Shown: positions 41,988-51,685, counted from the stretch's first letter. The stretch is 64,000 nt of DNA from Streptomyces sp. NBC_01241 (GCF_041435435.1 NZ_CP108494.1:7040501-7104500), one strand, 5' to 3'. Numbers and translations are program-made. The notes: generated by a model from the letters alone, not told the origin.

Positions 41988-44301
41988 ATGTTCGAGCACA
42001 TGAGTTCCAGAAGGAGAACAGCGGCCGTCCTCGTCGCCGTTCTCGGACTCCTCCTCGCGCTGCTGTCGATACAGGCCGCACCCGCACACGCGGTGGGCAA
42101 GCTGACGGCGACCTTCACCTCGGCCGACAACGGGTCGTGGTGGAAGGGCACCTACGTCCTGCACAACGACACCGACACCGCCGTCACCGGTTGGAGTCTC
42201 GAATTCGACCTGCCTGCCGGGGTCGCGATCGACACCTCCTACAACGGCACCGTCACCACCCGGGGCAACCACATCACCGCGGTCAACGCCCACTACAACG
42301 GTACCGTCGCCGCTCACAGCACCACCGAGCCGTACAGCTTCTGGTTCGTGGCCACCGGACGGATCACGGCACCGACAGGCTGCCGCATCAACGGCGACAA
42401 ATGCGACGGATCCGCGGACGTGCCGCCGGGCGCGCCCGCCGGACGTGCCGCCGGGCGCGCCCGGCGGACTGAAGCAGACCGATGTCACCGCCCGCACCGC
42501 GTCGCTGTCCTGGACGGCGGCCACGGCGGGCGACTTCCCCGTGGCGTCGTACGACATCCTGGCCGGCGGCAAGGTGCTCGGCACCGCCACCGCGGCAACC
42601 ACCGCCACCGTCACCGGCCTGACCCCGGCCACCGCCTACTCCTTCACCGTCCGGGCCAAGGACACCCGGGGCAACACCTCCGCCGAGAGCGCGCCGCTGA
42701 CGGTCACCACCGTCGACCCGGCCACCGACACCTCCCCGCCCACCGCACCGGGCTCGCTGCGCTCCACGGGGGCGGACTCCTCGTCCGTCACCCTCGCCTG
42801 GACCGCCGCGACGGACAACCAGCGGGTCGCCGCCTACGACATCTACCGGGACGGACAGCTCGCCACCACGGTCTCCGGTACGACGACCACCGCGACCATC
42901 GGCGGACTCTCGCCCTCGACCTCGTACACCTTCACCGTCAAGGCCCGTGACGCGGCGGACAACGTCTCTCCGGCCGGCAACGCGCTCACGGTGAAGACCG
43001 ACGGCATCGTCGGCGCGGGCAACTACGCCAAGGTCGGCTACTTCGTCCAGTGGGGCATCTACGGCCGCCAGTACTTCGTCAAGAACCTCCAGGACTCCGG
43101 GGCCGCGGGCAAACTCGACATCGTCAACTACGCCTTCGCCAACATCGACCCCAACAACCTCACCTGCCTCAACGGCGTCACCAAGGGCACCACTGCCGAC
43201 CCCGAGGACCCTGAGCAGGGCACCGGCGCCGGTGACGCGGACGCCGACTACGCCCGGCCGTTCAGCGCCGCCCAGTCCGTCGACGGCGTCGCGGACGACG
43301 GCTGGGGCACACTGCGCGGAAACTTCAATCAGTTGAAGAAGCTCAAGAAGCTCCACCCGAACCTGAAGATCGTGGTCTCGCTCGGCGGCTGGACATACTC
43401 GAAGTACTTCTCCGACGTGGCCGCCACCGACGCCTCCCGCAAGAAGTTCGTCTCCTCCTGCATCGACATGTACATCAAGGGCAACCTGCCCGAGTACAAC
43501 GGCGCGGGCGGTCCCGGCACCGCGGCCGGAATCTTCGACGGCTTCGACGTCGACTGGGAATGGCCGGGCACCGGCACCGGACACCCCGGCAACCACTACT
43601 CACCGAACGACAAGGACAACCTGACCCTGCTTCTCGCCGAGTTCCGCAAGCAGATGGACGCCCTCGGCGGCGGCCACCGCCTCCTCACCGCCTTCACCCC
43701 CGCCGACCCGCAGAAGATCGGCGACGGCTGGGACCTGAGCAAGGTCTTCGACTCCCTCGACGTGGCGAACGTCCAGGGCTACGACTTCCACGGCTCCGGC
43801 AGCGACAACTCCTGGGAACCCGATCGCACCGGCCACCAGGCCAACCTCTACACGGACGACCAGGACCCGTACGACGTCCACTTCAGCGCCGACACCGCCA
43901 TCAAGGCCTACACGGACGCGGGCGTCGAACCCCGCAAGCTGACGCTCGGCATCCCCTTCTACGGCCGCGGCTGGCAGAACGTCACCGACGGCGGCGTCGC
44001 GGGCGAATGGCAGCCCGCGGGAGGCGCCGCCCCCGGCCAGTTCGCGGAGGAGGCGGGCAACCGCGGCTACTCCAACCTCATCGGCGCGTACCCGACGATG
44101 ACGATCCATCACGACGAACAGTCGGTGTCCACGTACGGCTACACAGGCAGCCAGTGGTGGTCCTTCGACGACACCTGGTCCATCGGCAAGAAGACGGCCT
44201 ACGTGAAGGACAAGGGCCTGTTGGGGGTGATGGTCTGGGAGATGTCCGGTGACACCTCGCAGGGCACACTGCTCAACGCTCTTGACACCGGACTGAAGTA
44301 G
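41988..44301 (+). pseudogene. Modular GH18 chitinase (CBM2-FnIII-FnIII-GH18), frame broken by a 25-bp duplication
   Basis: The 5' frame from 41988 encodes a signal peptide (ending APAHA) and a CBM2-like module (VGKLTATFTSADNGSWWKGT; TGWSLEFDLPAGVAIDTSYN; ATGRITAPTGCRING). At DVPPGAP a 25-bp near-identical tandem duplication shifts the frame. The rest, in the frame open to 44301, has two FnIII domains (TARTASLSWTAATAGDFPVA; SSSVTLAWTAATDNQRVAAY) and a GH18 domain with KIVVSLGGWTYSKY and the catalytic DGFDVDWEWPG (DxxDxDxE). Removing one copy restores about a 763-residue enzyme. As written the catalytic domain lacks its export signal. Variants or read errors should be considered. Confidence 0.85.
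42417..42466 (+). repeat. 25-bp tandem duplication in the chitinase linker
   Basis: Two copies beginning GACGTGCCGCCGGGCGCGCC at 42417-42441 and 42442-42466 differ at one base. They encode the same DVPPGAP linker in different frames. Length 25 is not a multiple of three. Confidence 0.9.
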
Positions 44302-44495
44302 CCGGCCCGGGAGAACGGATACCTGCTCGCGGAGCTCCGGCGGGCTTCGCGAGCAGGTCGGGCGGTCTCTGCGGTGGTGGTCCCGCGTCGTCGGCAGCGC
44401 GGCGCCGAACAGGATCCGCGCCTCGAAGTGCTGCGCCGCGGCCCCGGTCACGAAGTGGAGATCGCCCGCATCCCGACATCGAGGTTCATAGTGAG

Positions 44496-44644
44496 TACGA
44501 AGCGAACAGTGGGACGGCACCCCCGCCGAGGAGTACCTCGCATACGTGGACGAGCAGCGCGCCAAGCATGGGCTCTCCGCGGCAGACCTCATGGCCTGGC
44601 GGCCGGAGAAGAAGGCCCGCGGGCGGGCGAAGAAGGCCGACTGA
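44496..44644 (+). pseudogene. Fragment of a small protein gene
   Basis: One frame reads WDGTPAEEYLAYVDEQRAKH, then GLSAADLMAWRPEKKARGRAKKAD and a stop at 44642-44644. Composition and codon use look coding, but no start codon exists in frame: TAG and TGA precede it at about 44489-44494. A nearby GTG at 44491 is one frame off, so a short deletion may have broken the gene. Family not recognised. Confidence 0.4.
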
Positions 44645-44669
44645 ACCTCGCGTAAGGCTCGTACAAGAG

Positions 44670-44704
44670 GGCGCCCCGCTACCGGAGTTCGGTGGCGGGG
44701 CGCC
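44670..44704. terminator. Terminator after the DUF397 gene
   Basis: GGCGCCCCGCTACCG (44670-44684) pairs with CGGTGGCGGGGCGCC (44690-44704) with one mismatch and a GAGTT loop. It lies 15 bp after the DUF397 stop on the reverse strand. Confidence 0.75.
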
Positions 44705-44719
44705 GTCGTTCCTCCGGGG

Positions 44720-44923
44720 TCAGCTCTGCGCGGCGAATTCCACGAAGGCCGCCCAGCCGCCAGAGGCGACAGACAGGATGGGCCCGGTCCTGTCCTTCGA
44801 GTCGCGAACGTGGACGGTGCTCGTGCGGGTCGCTACCTCGACGCACTCGCCGCCGGCTCCGCTGCTGTAGCTGCTCTTGAACCACGCGGACTCAGGCGTC
44901 CCCACAAGCGCTTCGGCGTTCAT
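44720..44923 (-). CDS. DUF397 domain protein
   Basis: A 67-residue protein with the DUF397 pattern WFKSSYSSGAGGECVEVATR and VHVRDSKDRTGPILSVASGG, ending in a short helix (WAAFVEFAAQ). It overlaps the upstream HTH gene by four bases (ATGA). The pair is a common Streptomyces module, in which the small acidic protein is thought to oppose the Scr1-type regulator; this is family knowledge rather than something seen here. Confidence 0.9.
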   Translation of the reverse strand: MNAEALVGTPESAWFKSSYSSGAGGECVEVATRTSTVHVRDSKDRTGPILSVASGGWAAFVEFAAQS

Positions 44924-45756
44924 GTCTCTCCCAGAGATTTCTCGATGAGGGCCAGCGATTCGCGCGGAGTGAGTGCCTGGGCCCGGAGGACGCCGTACTG
45001 CTCCTCGAACTCCCGGACCGGCCTTCGCTCCGTGTAGAGACGGCTGTCCTTGTGCGCCTCAACGTACGCGATCCTCCGCTCTTCCTTGGTCTCGATCAAG
45101 GTGAAGGCGCCAGCCATTCCCGCGTGATCCTCGCGGCGGGTCGGCATCACCTGGATCTCGACGTTGCGGTATTGGCCGATCAAGAGAATCTGCTCCAACT
45201 GACCACGCAGCACTCCGTCCCCGCCCAGGGGGCGGCGCAGCATGCACTCCTCGATCACGAAGCTGATGATCGGCCTGGGGCGACGGGAATAGATCTCGTG
45301 CCTGGCCAGGCGTGCTGTCACCCGTTGATCCACGATCTCCTCCTCCAGCACCGGTCGCCACATCTCGAACACCGCCCGCGCGTACTCTTCCGTTTGCAGC
45401 AACCCAGGCACGCCGTGGTTGGCGTACACGTGCAGCTCAACCGCCTCCGCCTCCAACCGCGCCGCATCCCGGAAAAATGCCGGGTCTTGAGCCCGAGCGA
45501 CCTCTTCTTTGCTGGCCTTCAGCACCCCGCCCGCGTCCAGCAGTTCGTCCGCCTGCTCGATAAACTTCGGCTGCGGGATCCGGCGGCCCTGCTCGAACGA
45601 CGCGATGGACGACGCCGAGTACCCCGTCATCGCGCCGAACTCCGCCCGCTCCAGCCCGGCCCGTACCCGGAACAGCTTCAAGTGCTGACCGAACACGTGC
45701 AGGATGCCCGACCCGACTTCGTATTCGTGCTGCGGCTGCTGTCCTTGATCGTCCAT
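44920..45756 (-). CDS. Scr1/XRE-type regulator with DUF5753 domain
   Basis: A 278-residue protein. The N-terminal XRE helix-turn-helix reads FGQHLKLFRVRAGLERAEFG and MTGYSASSIASFEQGRRIPQ. The C-terminal DUF5753 region has ELHVYANHGVPGLLQTEEYA, MLRRPLGGDGVLRGQLEQIL and MAGAFTLIETKEERRIAYVE. Start MDDQGQQPQHEY at 45756. It is coupled to the DUF397 gene. The 420 bp upstream (45757-46179) show no convincing gene. Confidence 0.9.
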   Translation of the reverse strand: MDDQGQQPQHEYEVGSGILHVFGQHLKLFRVRAGLERAEFGAMTGYSASSIASFEQGRRIPQPKFIEQADELLDAGGVLKASKEEVARAQDPAFFRDAARLEAEAVELHVYANHGVPGLLQTEEYARAVFEMWRPVLEEEIVDQRVTARLARHEIYSRRPRPIISFVIEECMLRRPLGGDGVLRGQLEQILLIGQYRNVEIQVMPTRREDHAGMAGAFTLIETKEERRIAYVEAHKDSRLYTERRPVREFEEQYGVLRAQALTPRESLALIEKSLGET

Positions 45757-46179
45757 GCCCCGTGCCTCCGGTACCGTCCCGCGTAGCCCTGCTTGCCCCG
45801 AACCGTCTCCACCCATGAATCGGCCAACGCGGCCCACCGGGGCCGGTTACGCCCGGTGCCGCGTACAGCTCGCGTGCTGACGCGTACAACGCGAAGCCGT
45901 CGGCGTATCCCTCCCGGTCACGGTAGCCACGGGCCCAGAGTGTTTTCCGGATGAATCCAGCGGTTCCCCCGGACGTGCGAGCCCGTAAGCTCAGGGAGGT
46001 GCATGCGGGGGCGGGGCAGCACCTCACTCGTCCCCGGCAACTCCACCCGCCGGCGATGACACAATCCAAGCCATGCAGGGGGTGTTGTCCTCTCACGGAC
46101 CCGCCCCCGGGCAGATGGAAAGACTGCCTGACCCGGCTCACGTCCTGACCGACGAACGGGGCCCCGGTCACTCGGTTGG

Positions 46180-47076
46180 ATGCTGATCGACGAGGCCGGC
46201 CAGGCGACCGCCCAGATGCCGGTGGGTGCGCTGTGGCGGGCGCGCAGAGGCGTCATCGTGGGCGATCCGCTGCAACTGGAGCCGGTGGTCACGCTGCCTC
46301 ATACGGGGCAGCAGGCACTTCGCCGTACCTTCGGTGTGGCTGAGGAGTGGGAACCGTCCCGGAGCTCGGCGCAGCGCGTCGCGGACCGGCTGAACAGCTC
46401 CGGCACATGGCTTCCGGCACCCCAGGGTTCCGAGGACGACCGGGTCTGGGTGGGGTCGCCTCTGCGTGTCCACCGGCGTTGCGACGACCCGATGTTCACG
46501 ATCAGCAACGAGATCGCCTACGACGGGCTCATGGTGCACAGGGTGCACCGGGACGACGATTACGCGGTGGCCCGGCGCGGCGTGTGGTGGCCGGTGAGCG
46601 GAGGGCGGGCATCGCAGGGCAAGTGGTCGCCGGACGAGGGGGATTGCGCGAACGTCATCGTGCACCGGCTCGTCGATCAGGGCCTTGACCCCGATCGTGA
46701 GCTCTTCGTCATCAGCCCGTTCCGGGATGTCGTGGCCGGACTCCGTCGCAGCCTGTGCCACGTTGTCCCGCGCGACAGGGTGGGAACCGTGCATACGACC
46801 CAGGGGAAGGAGGCCGATGTCGTGCTGCTGGTCCTCGGGGCGGGGGGCGACAAGGCAGGTCCGCGAGCCTGGGCGGCATCGACACCGAACCTGCTGAACG
46901 TCGCGGTGAGCCGGGCCCGTCGACGGCTGTTCGTCGTGGGTGACCACGACGCATGGCGTGGACACCAGCACTTCGACGTACTCGCACGTCAGCTGCCGTG
47001 CATCTCGGAGGCCGAGCAGGCGGCCATGCGGGAACTCGCCCCGACGGTGCTGGCCGAAGGGTGCCGATGCAGGTAG
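46180..47076 (+). pseudogene. C-terminal half of a UPF1-like superfamily 1 helicase
   Basis: The open frame begins at helicase motif II (MLIDEAGQATAQMPVGALWR, with GDPLQLEPV as motif III) and continues through the RecA2 domain (HRRCDDPMFTISNEIAYDGL; FVISPFRDVV; VGTVHTTQGKEADVVLLVLG as motif V; NLLNVAVSRARRRLFVVGDH as motif VI). Walker A and the whole upstream domain are missing. The first Met is simply the residue before DEAG, so it is not a real start. ATP hydrolysis would be impossible, so this is a truncated gene remnant. Confidence 0.75.
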
Positions 47077-47365
47077 GCGAGGCCGCAGTCCCACGCCTAC
47101 GTGCTCGCGCGGCGCTTTGGAACGCTCCGGATCCATACCGTCCCCGGGGCGGCCGACGCGGCCCTCTCCGAGCCTGGCCGGTCACGCTCTGTGGCGTGTA
47201 CGGCCCCGCACGGGGTTCGCCGGCCTTGAGGGTGCACGGGCCGTCCTGAAAGAGACGGTCGGATTTGTCTTCCTGACCCCTTCCTGACGTCGCGCTCGTC
47301 CGGCCATGGAAGCGCCCCCGGCGCCGTGCGGCACCGAGGGCGGTCAGAATTGCATGCGAGCGGTG

Positions 47366-48985
47366 TCAGTCCAACTGCTCGTACGCCGGCAGGGTCAGGA
47401 AGTCCGTGTAGTCCTGGTCCAGGGAGACCTGGAGCAGGAGGTCGTGGGCCTGCTGCCACTTGCCGGACGCGAAGGCCTCGTCGCCGGTCTCGGCGCGGAT
47501 CGCGGCGAGTTCCTCGGCTGCGACCTTGCGGGCCAGGTCCGCGGTGGCGTGTTCGCCGTTCTCGAAGACGACGTCCGCGTTGATCCACTGCCAGATCTGC
47601 GAGCGCGAGATCTCCGCGGTGGCCGCGTCCTCCATCAGGTTGAAGATGGCGACCGCGCCCATGCCGCGCAGCCAGGCCTCGATGTAGCGGATGCCGACCG
47701 CGACGGCGTTGCGCAGTCCCTCGTACGTGGGCTTGGCGTCCAGGGTGTCGATGGCGATCAGGTCGCCCGCCGTCACCGAGACGTCCTCGCGCAGGCGTTC
47801 CTTCTGGTTCGGCTTCTCGCCGAGGACCGCGTCGAAGGAGGCCATGGCGATCGGGACCAGGTCGGGGTGGGCGACCCAGGAGCCGTCGAAGCCGTCGTGG
47901 GCCTCGCGGTCCTTGTCGGCCTTGACCTTCTCGAAGGCGACCTTGTTGACCTCGGCGTCGCGGCGGGACGGGATGAAGGCCGCCATGCCGCCGATGGCGT
48001 GCGCGCCGCGCTTGTGGCAGGTGCGGACGAGGAGTTCGGTGTAGGCGCGCATGAACGGGGCGGTCATCGTCACCGCGTTGCGGTCCGGGAGGACGAACTT
48101 GGCGCCGCCGTCACGGAAGTTCTTGACGATGGAGAAGAGGTAGTCCCAACGGCCCGCGTTCAGCCCGGAGGCGTGGTCGCGGAGCTCGTACAGGATCTCC
48201 TCCATCTCGTACGCGGCGGTGATCGTCTCGATGAGGACGGTCGCGCGGACCGTGCCCTGCGGGATGCCGAGGTAGTCCTGGGCGAAGACGAAGATGTCGT
48301 TCCAGAGGCGGGCCTCCAGGTGCGACTCCGTCTTCGGGAGGTAGAAGTACGGGCCCTTGCCGAGGTCGATGAGGCGCTGGGCGTTGTGGAAGAAGTAGAG
48401 GCCGAAGTCGACCAGCGCGCCCGGCACCGGGGTGCCGTCGAGCTGGAGGTGACGCTCGTCCAGGTGCCAGCCGCGGGGGCGGGTGACGACCGTGGCGAGC
48501 TCGTCGGCGGGCTTGAGGGAGTACGACTTGCCGGACCTGGGGTCCGTGAAGTCGATGTTACGGGTGTAGGCATCGATCAGATTGAGCTGGCCGAGGACGA
48601 CGTTCTCCCACGTGGGGGCGGACGCGTCCTCGAAGTCGGCGAGCCAGACCCTGGCGCCCGAGTTCAGGGCGTTGATGGTCATCTTGCGGTCGGTCGGACC
48701 GGTGATCTCCACCCGGCGGTCGTTCAGCGCGGCCGGGGCCGGCGCGACTTTCCAGGAGTCGTCCGCGCGGATCGCTGCCGTCTCGGGCAGAAAGTCCAGC
48801 GTGGAGGTACGGGCGATCTCGGCGCGACGCTCACCCCGGCGGGCGAGCAGTTCGTCGCGGCGGGGTGTGAACTGCCGGTGCAGCTCGGCCACGAACGCGA
48901 GAGCCGCGTGGCTGAGGACCTCATCCTGCCGGGGCAGGGGCTCGGCATCGACGATGGCCAGCGGGGACGGCGCTGGTGCGGACAT
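47366..48985 (-). CDS. aceB: Malate synthase A
   Basis: A 539-residue enzyme that condenses glyoxylate with acetyl-CoA to malate. Family marks: KMTINALNSGARVWLADFED, FAQDYLGIPQGTVRATVLIE, the malate synthase signature LRDHASGLNAGRWDYLFSIV, and FDGSWVAHPDLVPIAMASFD. The C-terminal SRSQIWQWINADVVFENGEH holds the catalytic Asp region. It drains glyoxylate from allantoin breakdown into the TCA cycle. A degenerate AllR-type pair and a TCAACA-like palindrome sit 124-176 bp upstream. No isocitrate lyase is in the window, fitting ureide-derived glyoxylate. Confidence 0.95.
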   Translation of the reverse strand: MSAPAPSPLAIVDAEPLPRQDEVLSHAALAFVAELHRQFTPRRDELLARRGERRAEIARTSTLDFLPETAAIRADDSWKVAPAPAALNDRRVEITGPTDRKMTINALNSGARVWLADFEDASAPTWENVVLGQLNLIDAYTRNIDFTDPRSGKSYSLKPADELATVVTRPRGWHLDERHLQLDGTPVPGALVDFGLYFFHNAQRLIDLGKGPYFYLPKTESHLEARLWNDIFVFAQDYLGIPQGTVRATVLIETITAAYEMEEILYELRDHASGLNAGRWDYLFSIVKNFRDGGAKFVLPDRNAVTMTAPFMRAYTELLVRTCHKRGAHAIGGMAAFIPSRRDAEVNKVAFEKVKADKDREAHDGFDGSWVAHPDLVPIAMASFDAVLGEKPNQKERLREDVSVTAGDLIAIDTLDAKPTYEGLRNAVAVGIRYIEAWLRGMGAVAIFNLMEDAATAEISRSQIWQWINADVVFENGEHATADLARKVAAEELAAIRAETGDEAFASGKWQQAHDLLLQVSLDQDYTDFLTLPAYEQLD

Positions 48986-49108
48986 GAGCTGTCACTCCTT
49001 CAGCGGGCGGTGCGGGCGGCGTCTCACGGCCGCCGGGTCGCCTGGAACGGGCACGGCGTGCCAAGGCTCCGAGGTATGGCCGTGGTCGCCGTCTGGCATA
49101 CAGAGGGC

Positions 49109-49144
49109 TTCTGACCAGTGGATACTAGTTTCCTCATGGTGGAA
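49109..49144. promoter_or_regulatory. Degenerate AllR-type operator pair before aceB
   Basis: TTCTGACCAGTGGAT (49109-49123) and TTCCTCATGGTGGAA (49130-49144) keep the TTC/GGA edges and the exact 21-bp spacing seen before gcl, hyi and allB. Individual sites are weak; the spacing is the main support. Confidence 0.5.
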
Positions 49145-49146
49145 GT

Positions 49147-49161
49147 TCAATGATTTGTTGA
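49147..49161. promoter_or_regulatory. TCAACA-type palindrome variant before aceB
   Basis: TCAATGATTTGTTGA matches the katA site at 12 of 15 positions and starts 3 bp after the second AllR-type repeat. Confidence 0.45.
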
Positions 49162-49220
49162 TGTCGAGATTCTCCGGGTCGACACAAGTGGCGCGTTGCT
49201 GGCGCGGCGTGCCAGTCCAC

Positions 49221-49853
49221 TCACTCAAGGTGTTTCAGGTCCTCCACCGTGTCGATGTCGTACGTCTGAGCCACATCGGAACACTCGACGAGCGTGATCG
49301 CATCGCGGTGGGCCCGCAGGTACGCCCGGGCGCCCTGATCGCCCACCGCTGCGGCCGCGACGTCCGCCCACCGGTCGGCCCCGAACAGCACCGGATGGCC
49401 GCGCTCCCCGTCGTACGAGGCGGCCGCGAGGCTCCTTCGGGTGCGGTACGCCGATCGCACCCGCGCCACCGCGTCCGCGCCGATGCCCGGCTGGTCCACC
49501 AGGAGCACGAGCGCCGCGTCCGCCCCCGTACCGGCCAGCTCCCCGAGCCCCGCCCGCAGCGATGAGCCCATGCCCTCGGCCCACTCGGGGTTGACGGTCA
49601 CGGGGCAGCCGGTGAGGTCGGCGCGTGCGCGTACCTCGTCGGCCGCGGCGCCCAGGACCACCTGGACGCGGTCGCAGCCGCCCTCCCGCAGGACGCGTAC
49701 CGCGTGCTCCACCAGCGGCCGGCCGCGGTGGTCGAGCAGTGCCTTGGGCCGCCCGCCGAGCCGCCGCCCGCCGCCCGCGGCGAGCAGCAGCCCGGCGACC
49801 ACCGGGGTCCGGGGCCGTCCGGTGACGGCCGGGTCCTGTGTTGTTCGAGTCAT
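49221..49853 (-). CDS. MobA-like nucleotidyltransferase
   Basis: A 210-residue NTP-transferase-like protein. It has the GLLLAAGGGRRLGGRPKALL nucleotide-binding loop (LAAGxxxRxGxxKxLL), VVLGAAADEVRARADL, and ALVLLVDQPGIGADAVARVR with the metal-binding Asp. Relatives are CTP:molybdopterin cytidylyltransferases (MocA), which mature xanthine dehydrogenase. That would fit a purine-degradation locus, but the link is inferred. The start at 49853 (MTRTTQDPAV) follows the family layout; longer forms are Arg/Pro-rich. Confidence 0.78.
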   Translation of the reverse strand: MTRTTQDPAVTGRPRTPVVAGLLLAAGGGRRLGGRPKALLDHRGRPLVEHAVRVLREGGCDRVQVVLGAAADEVRARADLTGCPVTVNPEWAEGMGSSLRAGLGELAGTGADAALVLLVDQPGIGADAVARVRSAYRTRRSLAAASYDGERGHPVLFGADRWADVAAAAVGDQGARAYLRAHRDAITLVECSDVAQTYDIDTVEDLKHLE

Positions 49854-50119
49854 GGGGACTGGCATACCCGGGAGATGCCCCGCCCGCGCAACCGGGAAGC
49901 GGCGGGAGCGGTGAGGAGTACAGGGAGCGGGCTCGGCGGCGTACGCCGAGCCTTCCATGGAGCGACGTGTGTATCACCCATACGGGAGCCCCTGAATTCC
50001 GTCCGCGGAGTGGCGCTCGACACCTGCCATGGCGTTAACTTGCGGGCATCTCCGGACACTTGACCACGGTCCGGAGTCCGGTCGAAACACTGGCACAAGG
50101 ATGTGCGAGGGGGAGTGCT

Positions 50120-50434
50120 TTGTTGCGAAGCGTGGGGCAGACGCCGGTGACCAGCAGTGATGAGGATCCGAGGGTGGCGGAGCTGCGTACGGCGGTCTCC
50201 CGGCTCCGCCGCGAGCTGGCGGGGCATCCCGCGGAGTTCCCGGACCGCGGGATCGCCGAGGACGAGCTGGCCGCGTTGGACGCGATGGCGATCAGCGGCG
50301 CGCCCGAGATTCCCCGCCTGCGTCGTTCGCTGCTGCTGATCGCGGGGGCGATCGGCTCGGTCAGCGCACTGGCCGCCGCGCTCAGGGACCTACGCGTCGC
50401 CGTCGACCTCTTCGGCGAGCCGCCGCGCTCCTGA
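50120..50434 (+). CDS. DUF5955-like small helical protein
   Basis: About 104 residues: DEDPRVAELRTAVSRLRREL, GIAEDELAALDAMAISGAPE, LRRSLLLIAGAIGSVSALAA, and VDLFGEPP at the end. The pattern matches a small Streptomyces family I recall as DUF5955. The start is uncertain: TTG at 50120 follows GAGGGGGA, while GTG at 50147 begins the conserved part. No enzymatic motif. It is transcribed divergently from the MobA-like gene. Confidence 0.6.
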   Translation: MLRSVGQTPVTSSDEDPRVAELRTAVSRLRRELAGHPAEFPDRGIAEDELAALDAMAISGAPEIPRLRRSLLLIAGAIGSVSALAAALRDLRVAVDLFGEPPRS

Positions 50435-50523
50435 CGGCCGCCGCGCCCCGCCCGCCGTCGTGCTCCTTACGGCCGCCGCGCTCCTGGCGCGCGACGGCCG
50501 GGAACCGGTCGCGGCGGCGTGAC

Positions 50524-51324
50524 TCAGCCGGTGGAACCGTTACTGGCGAGCGCGTCGGACAGCTCCTTCGCGGCCTGCTGCAGGATCGGCACGATCCGCT
50601 CCGTCGCGGCCTCCGTCACCCGGCCCGCCGGGCCCGAGATCGAAATCGCGGCCGACGTGGGGGAGTTGGGTACGGAGACCGCCAGGCAGCGCACCCCGAT
50701 CTCCTGCTCGTTGTCGTCGACCGCGTAGCCGACCCTGCGTACCTGCTCCAGCGCGTCGAGGAAGTCGTCCGGGGTGGTGATCGTCTTCTCGGTGGCGGCC
50801 GGCATTCCGGTGCGGGCGAGCAGGGCCCGTACCTCCTCCGGGGGCGTGTGCGCCAGCAGCGCCTTGCCGACGCCCGTGGAGTGGGGGAGCACCCGGCGGC
50901 CCACCTCGGTGAACATGCGCATCGAGTGCTTGGACGGCACCTGCGCCACGTACACGATCTCGTCGCCGTCGAGCAGCGCCATGTTCGCGGTCTCGCCGGT
51001 CTCCTCGACCAGGCGCGCGAGGTACGGGCGGGCCCAGGTGCCGAGCAGCCGGGAGGCGGATTCGCCGAGCCGGATCAGACGCGGGCCGAGCGCATAGCGC
51101 CGGTTCGGCTGCTGGCGCACGTATCCGCACACCACGAGCGTGCGCATCAGGCGGTGGATGGTCGGCAGCGGAAGCCCGCTGCTCGCGGAGAGTTCGCTCA
51201 GCCCGACCTCGCCCCCGGCATCCGCCATCCGCTCCAGCAGATCGAAGGCGCGCTCAAGGGACTGCACGCCGCCGCTGGAAGCGGCGGGCTTGGAGTCGGA
51301 TGTGCTGGCGTGGGACGACGGCAC
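50524..51324 (-). CDS. allR: IclR-family repressor of the allantoin regulon
   Basis: A 266-residue IclR-type protein. The N-terminal winged helix reads VQSLERAFDLLERMADAGGE and LSELSASSGLPLPTIHRLMR. The effector domain has NMALLDGDEIVYVAQVPSKH, RVLPHSTGVGKALLAHTPPE and GVRCLAVSVPNSPTSAAISI. By similarity and position it is AllR, which in S. coelicolor represses allantoin-pathway genes. It is divergent from allB, and the operator pair lies between them, allowing autoregulation. The GTG at 51324 is preceded by AAAGGA. Confidence 0.88.
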   Translation of the reverse strand: MPSSHASTSDSKPAASSGGVQSLERAFDLLERMADAGGEVGLSELSASSGLPLPTIHRLMRTLVVCGYVRQQPNRRYALGPRLIRLGESASRLLGTWARPYLARLVEETGETANMALLDGDEIVYVAQVPSKHSMRMFTEVGRRVLPHSTGVGKALLAHTPPEEVRALLARTGMPAATEKTITTPDDFLDALEQVRRVGYAVDDNEQEIGVRCLAVSVPNSPTSAAISISGPAGRVTEAATERIVPILQQAAKELSDALASNGSTG

Positions 51325-51508
51325 GTCAACGGTCCTTTCGAGGCGGAAGAGCGGGTGCCTCGCCGGGCGAGGCACCCAGCAGACTACCGGTCGGTTCCCG
51401 ATCGGCGCACTGCTCCGGGTGCGGCGTCCTTGCCGGTCAGAGCCCGTTCGTCCCGGTGTCTGCAGTTAGCGGGGCCATTCTGCGGTGCCGCACTGGTCCC
51501 ATGTTACG

Positions 51509-51544
51509 TTCCGCTTTCCGGAATTGCTCTTTTGCTTTGTGGAA
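51509..51544. promoter_or_regulatory. Paired AllR-type operators between allR and allB
   Basis: TTCCGCTTTCCGGAA (51509-51523) is a perfect TTCCG-N5-CGGAA site. TTTTGCTTTGTGGAA, a weaker copy, lies exactly 21 bp downstream (51530-51544). Confidence 0.7.
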
Positions 51545-51632
51545 ACCTCCAGGAGCGGTTACGGGTGGTCCACCTGCCGCCGGACGAGGAAAGTGGGGTC
51601 TTGACGGGCCCGAATCCCGAGTGAAGACTCCT

Positions 51633-51647
51633 TCAACAGTTCGTTGA
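51633..51647. promoter_or_regulatory. TCAACA-type palindrome before allB
   Basis: TCAACAGTTCGTTGA differs from the katA site by one base. It lies 38 bp before the allB start, so it may overlap the transcription start. Confidence 0.65.
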
Positions 51648-51685
51648 ATTTGCCAGCGGTCGAAAGTCCGAAGTGAGGAGCACGG

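Noticed and set aside
45890-46060. Reverse-strand frame reading YRDREGYADGFALYASAREL
   Set aside because: Looks protein-like over about 25 residues, but no start, homology or continuation could be supported.
46021-46170. Possible small gene upstream of the helicase fragment
   Set aside because: No consistent start, frame or ribosome binding site.
47306-49114. Open frame of about 600 codons opposite aceB
   Set aside because: Shadow of malate synthase; repeated Val/Glu/Asp/Gly strings typical of antisense high-GC frames.
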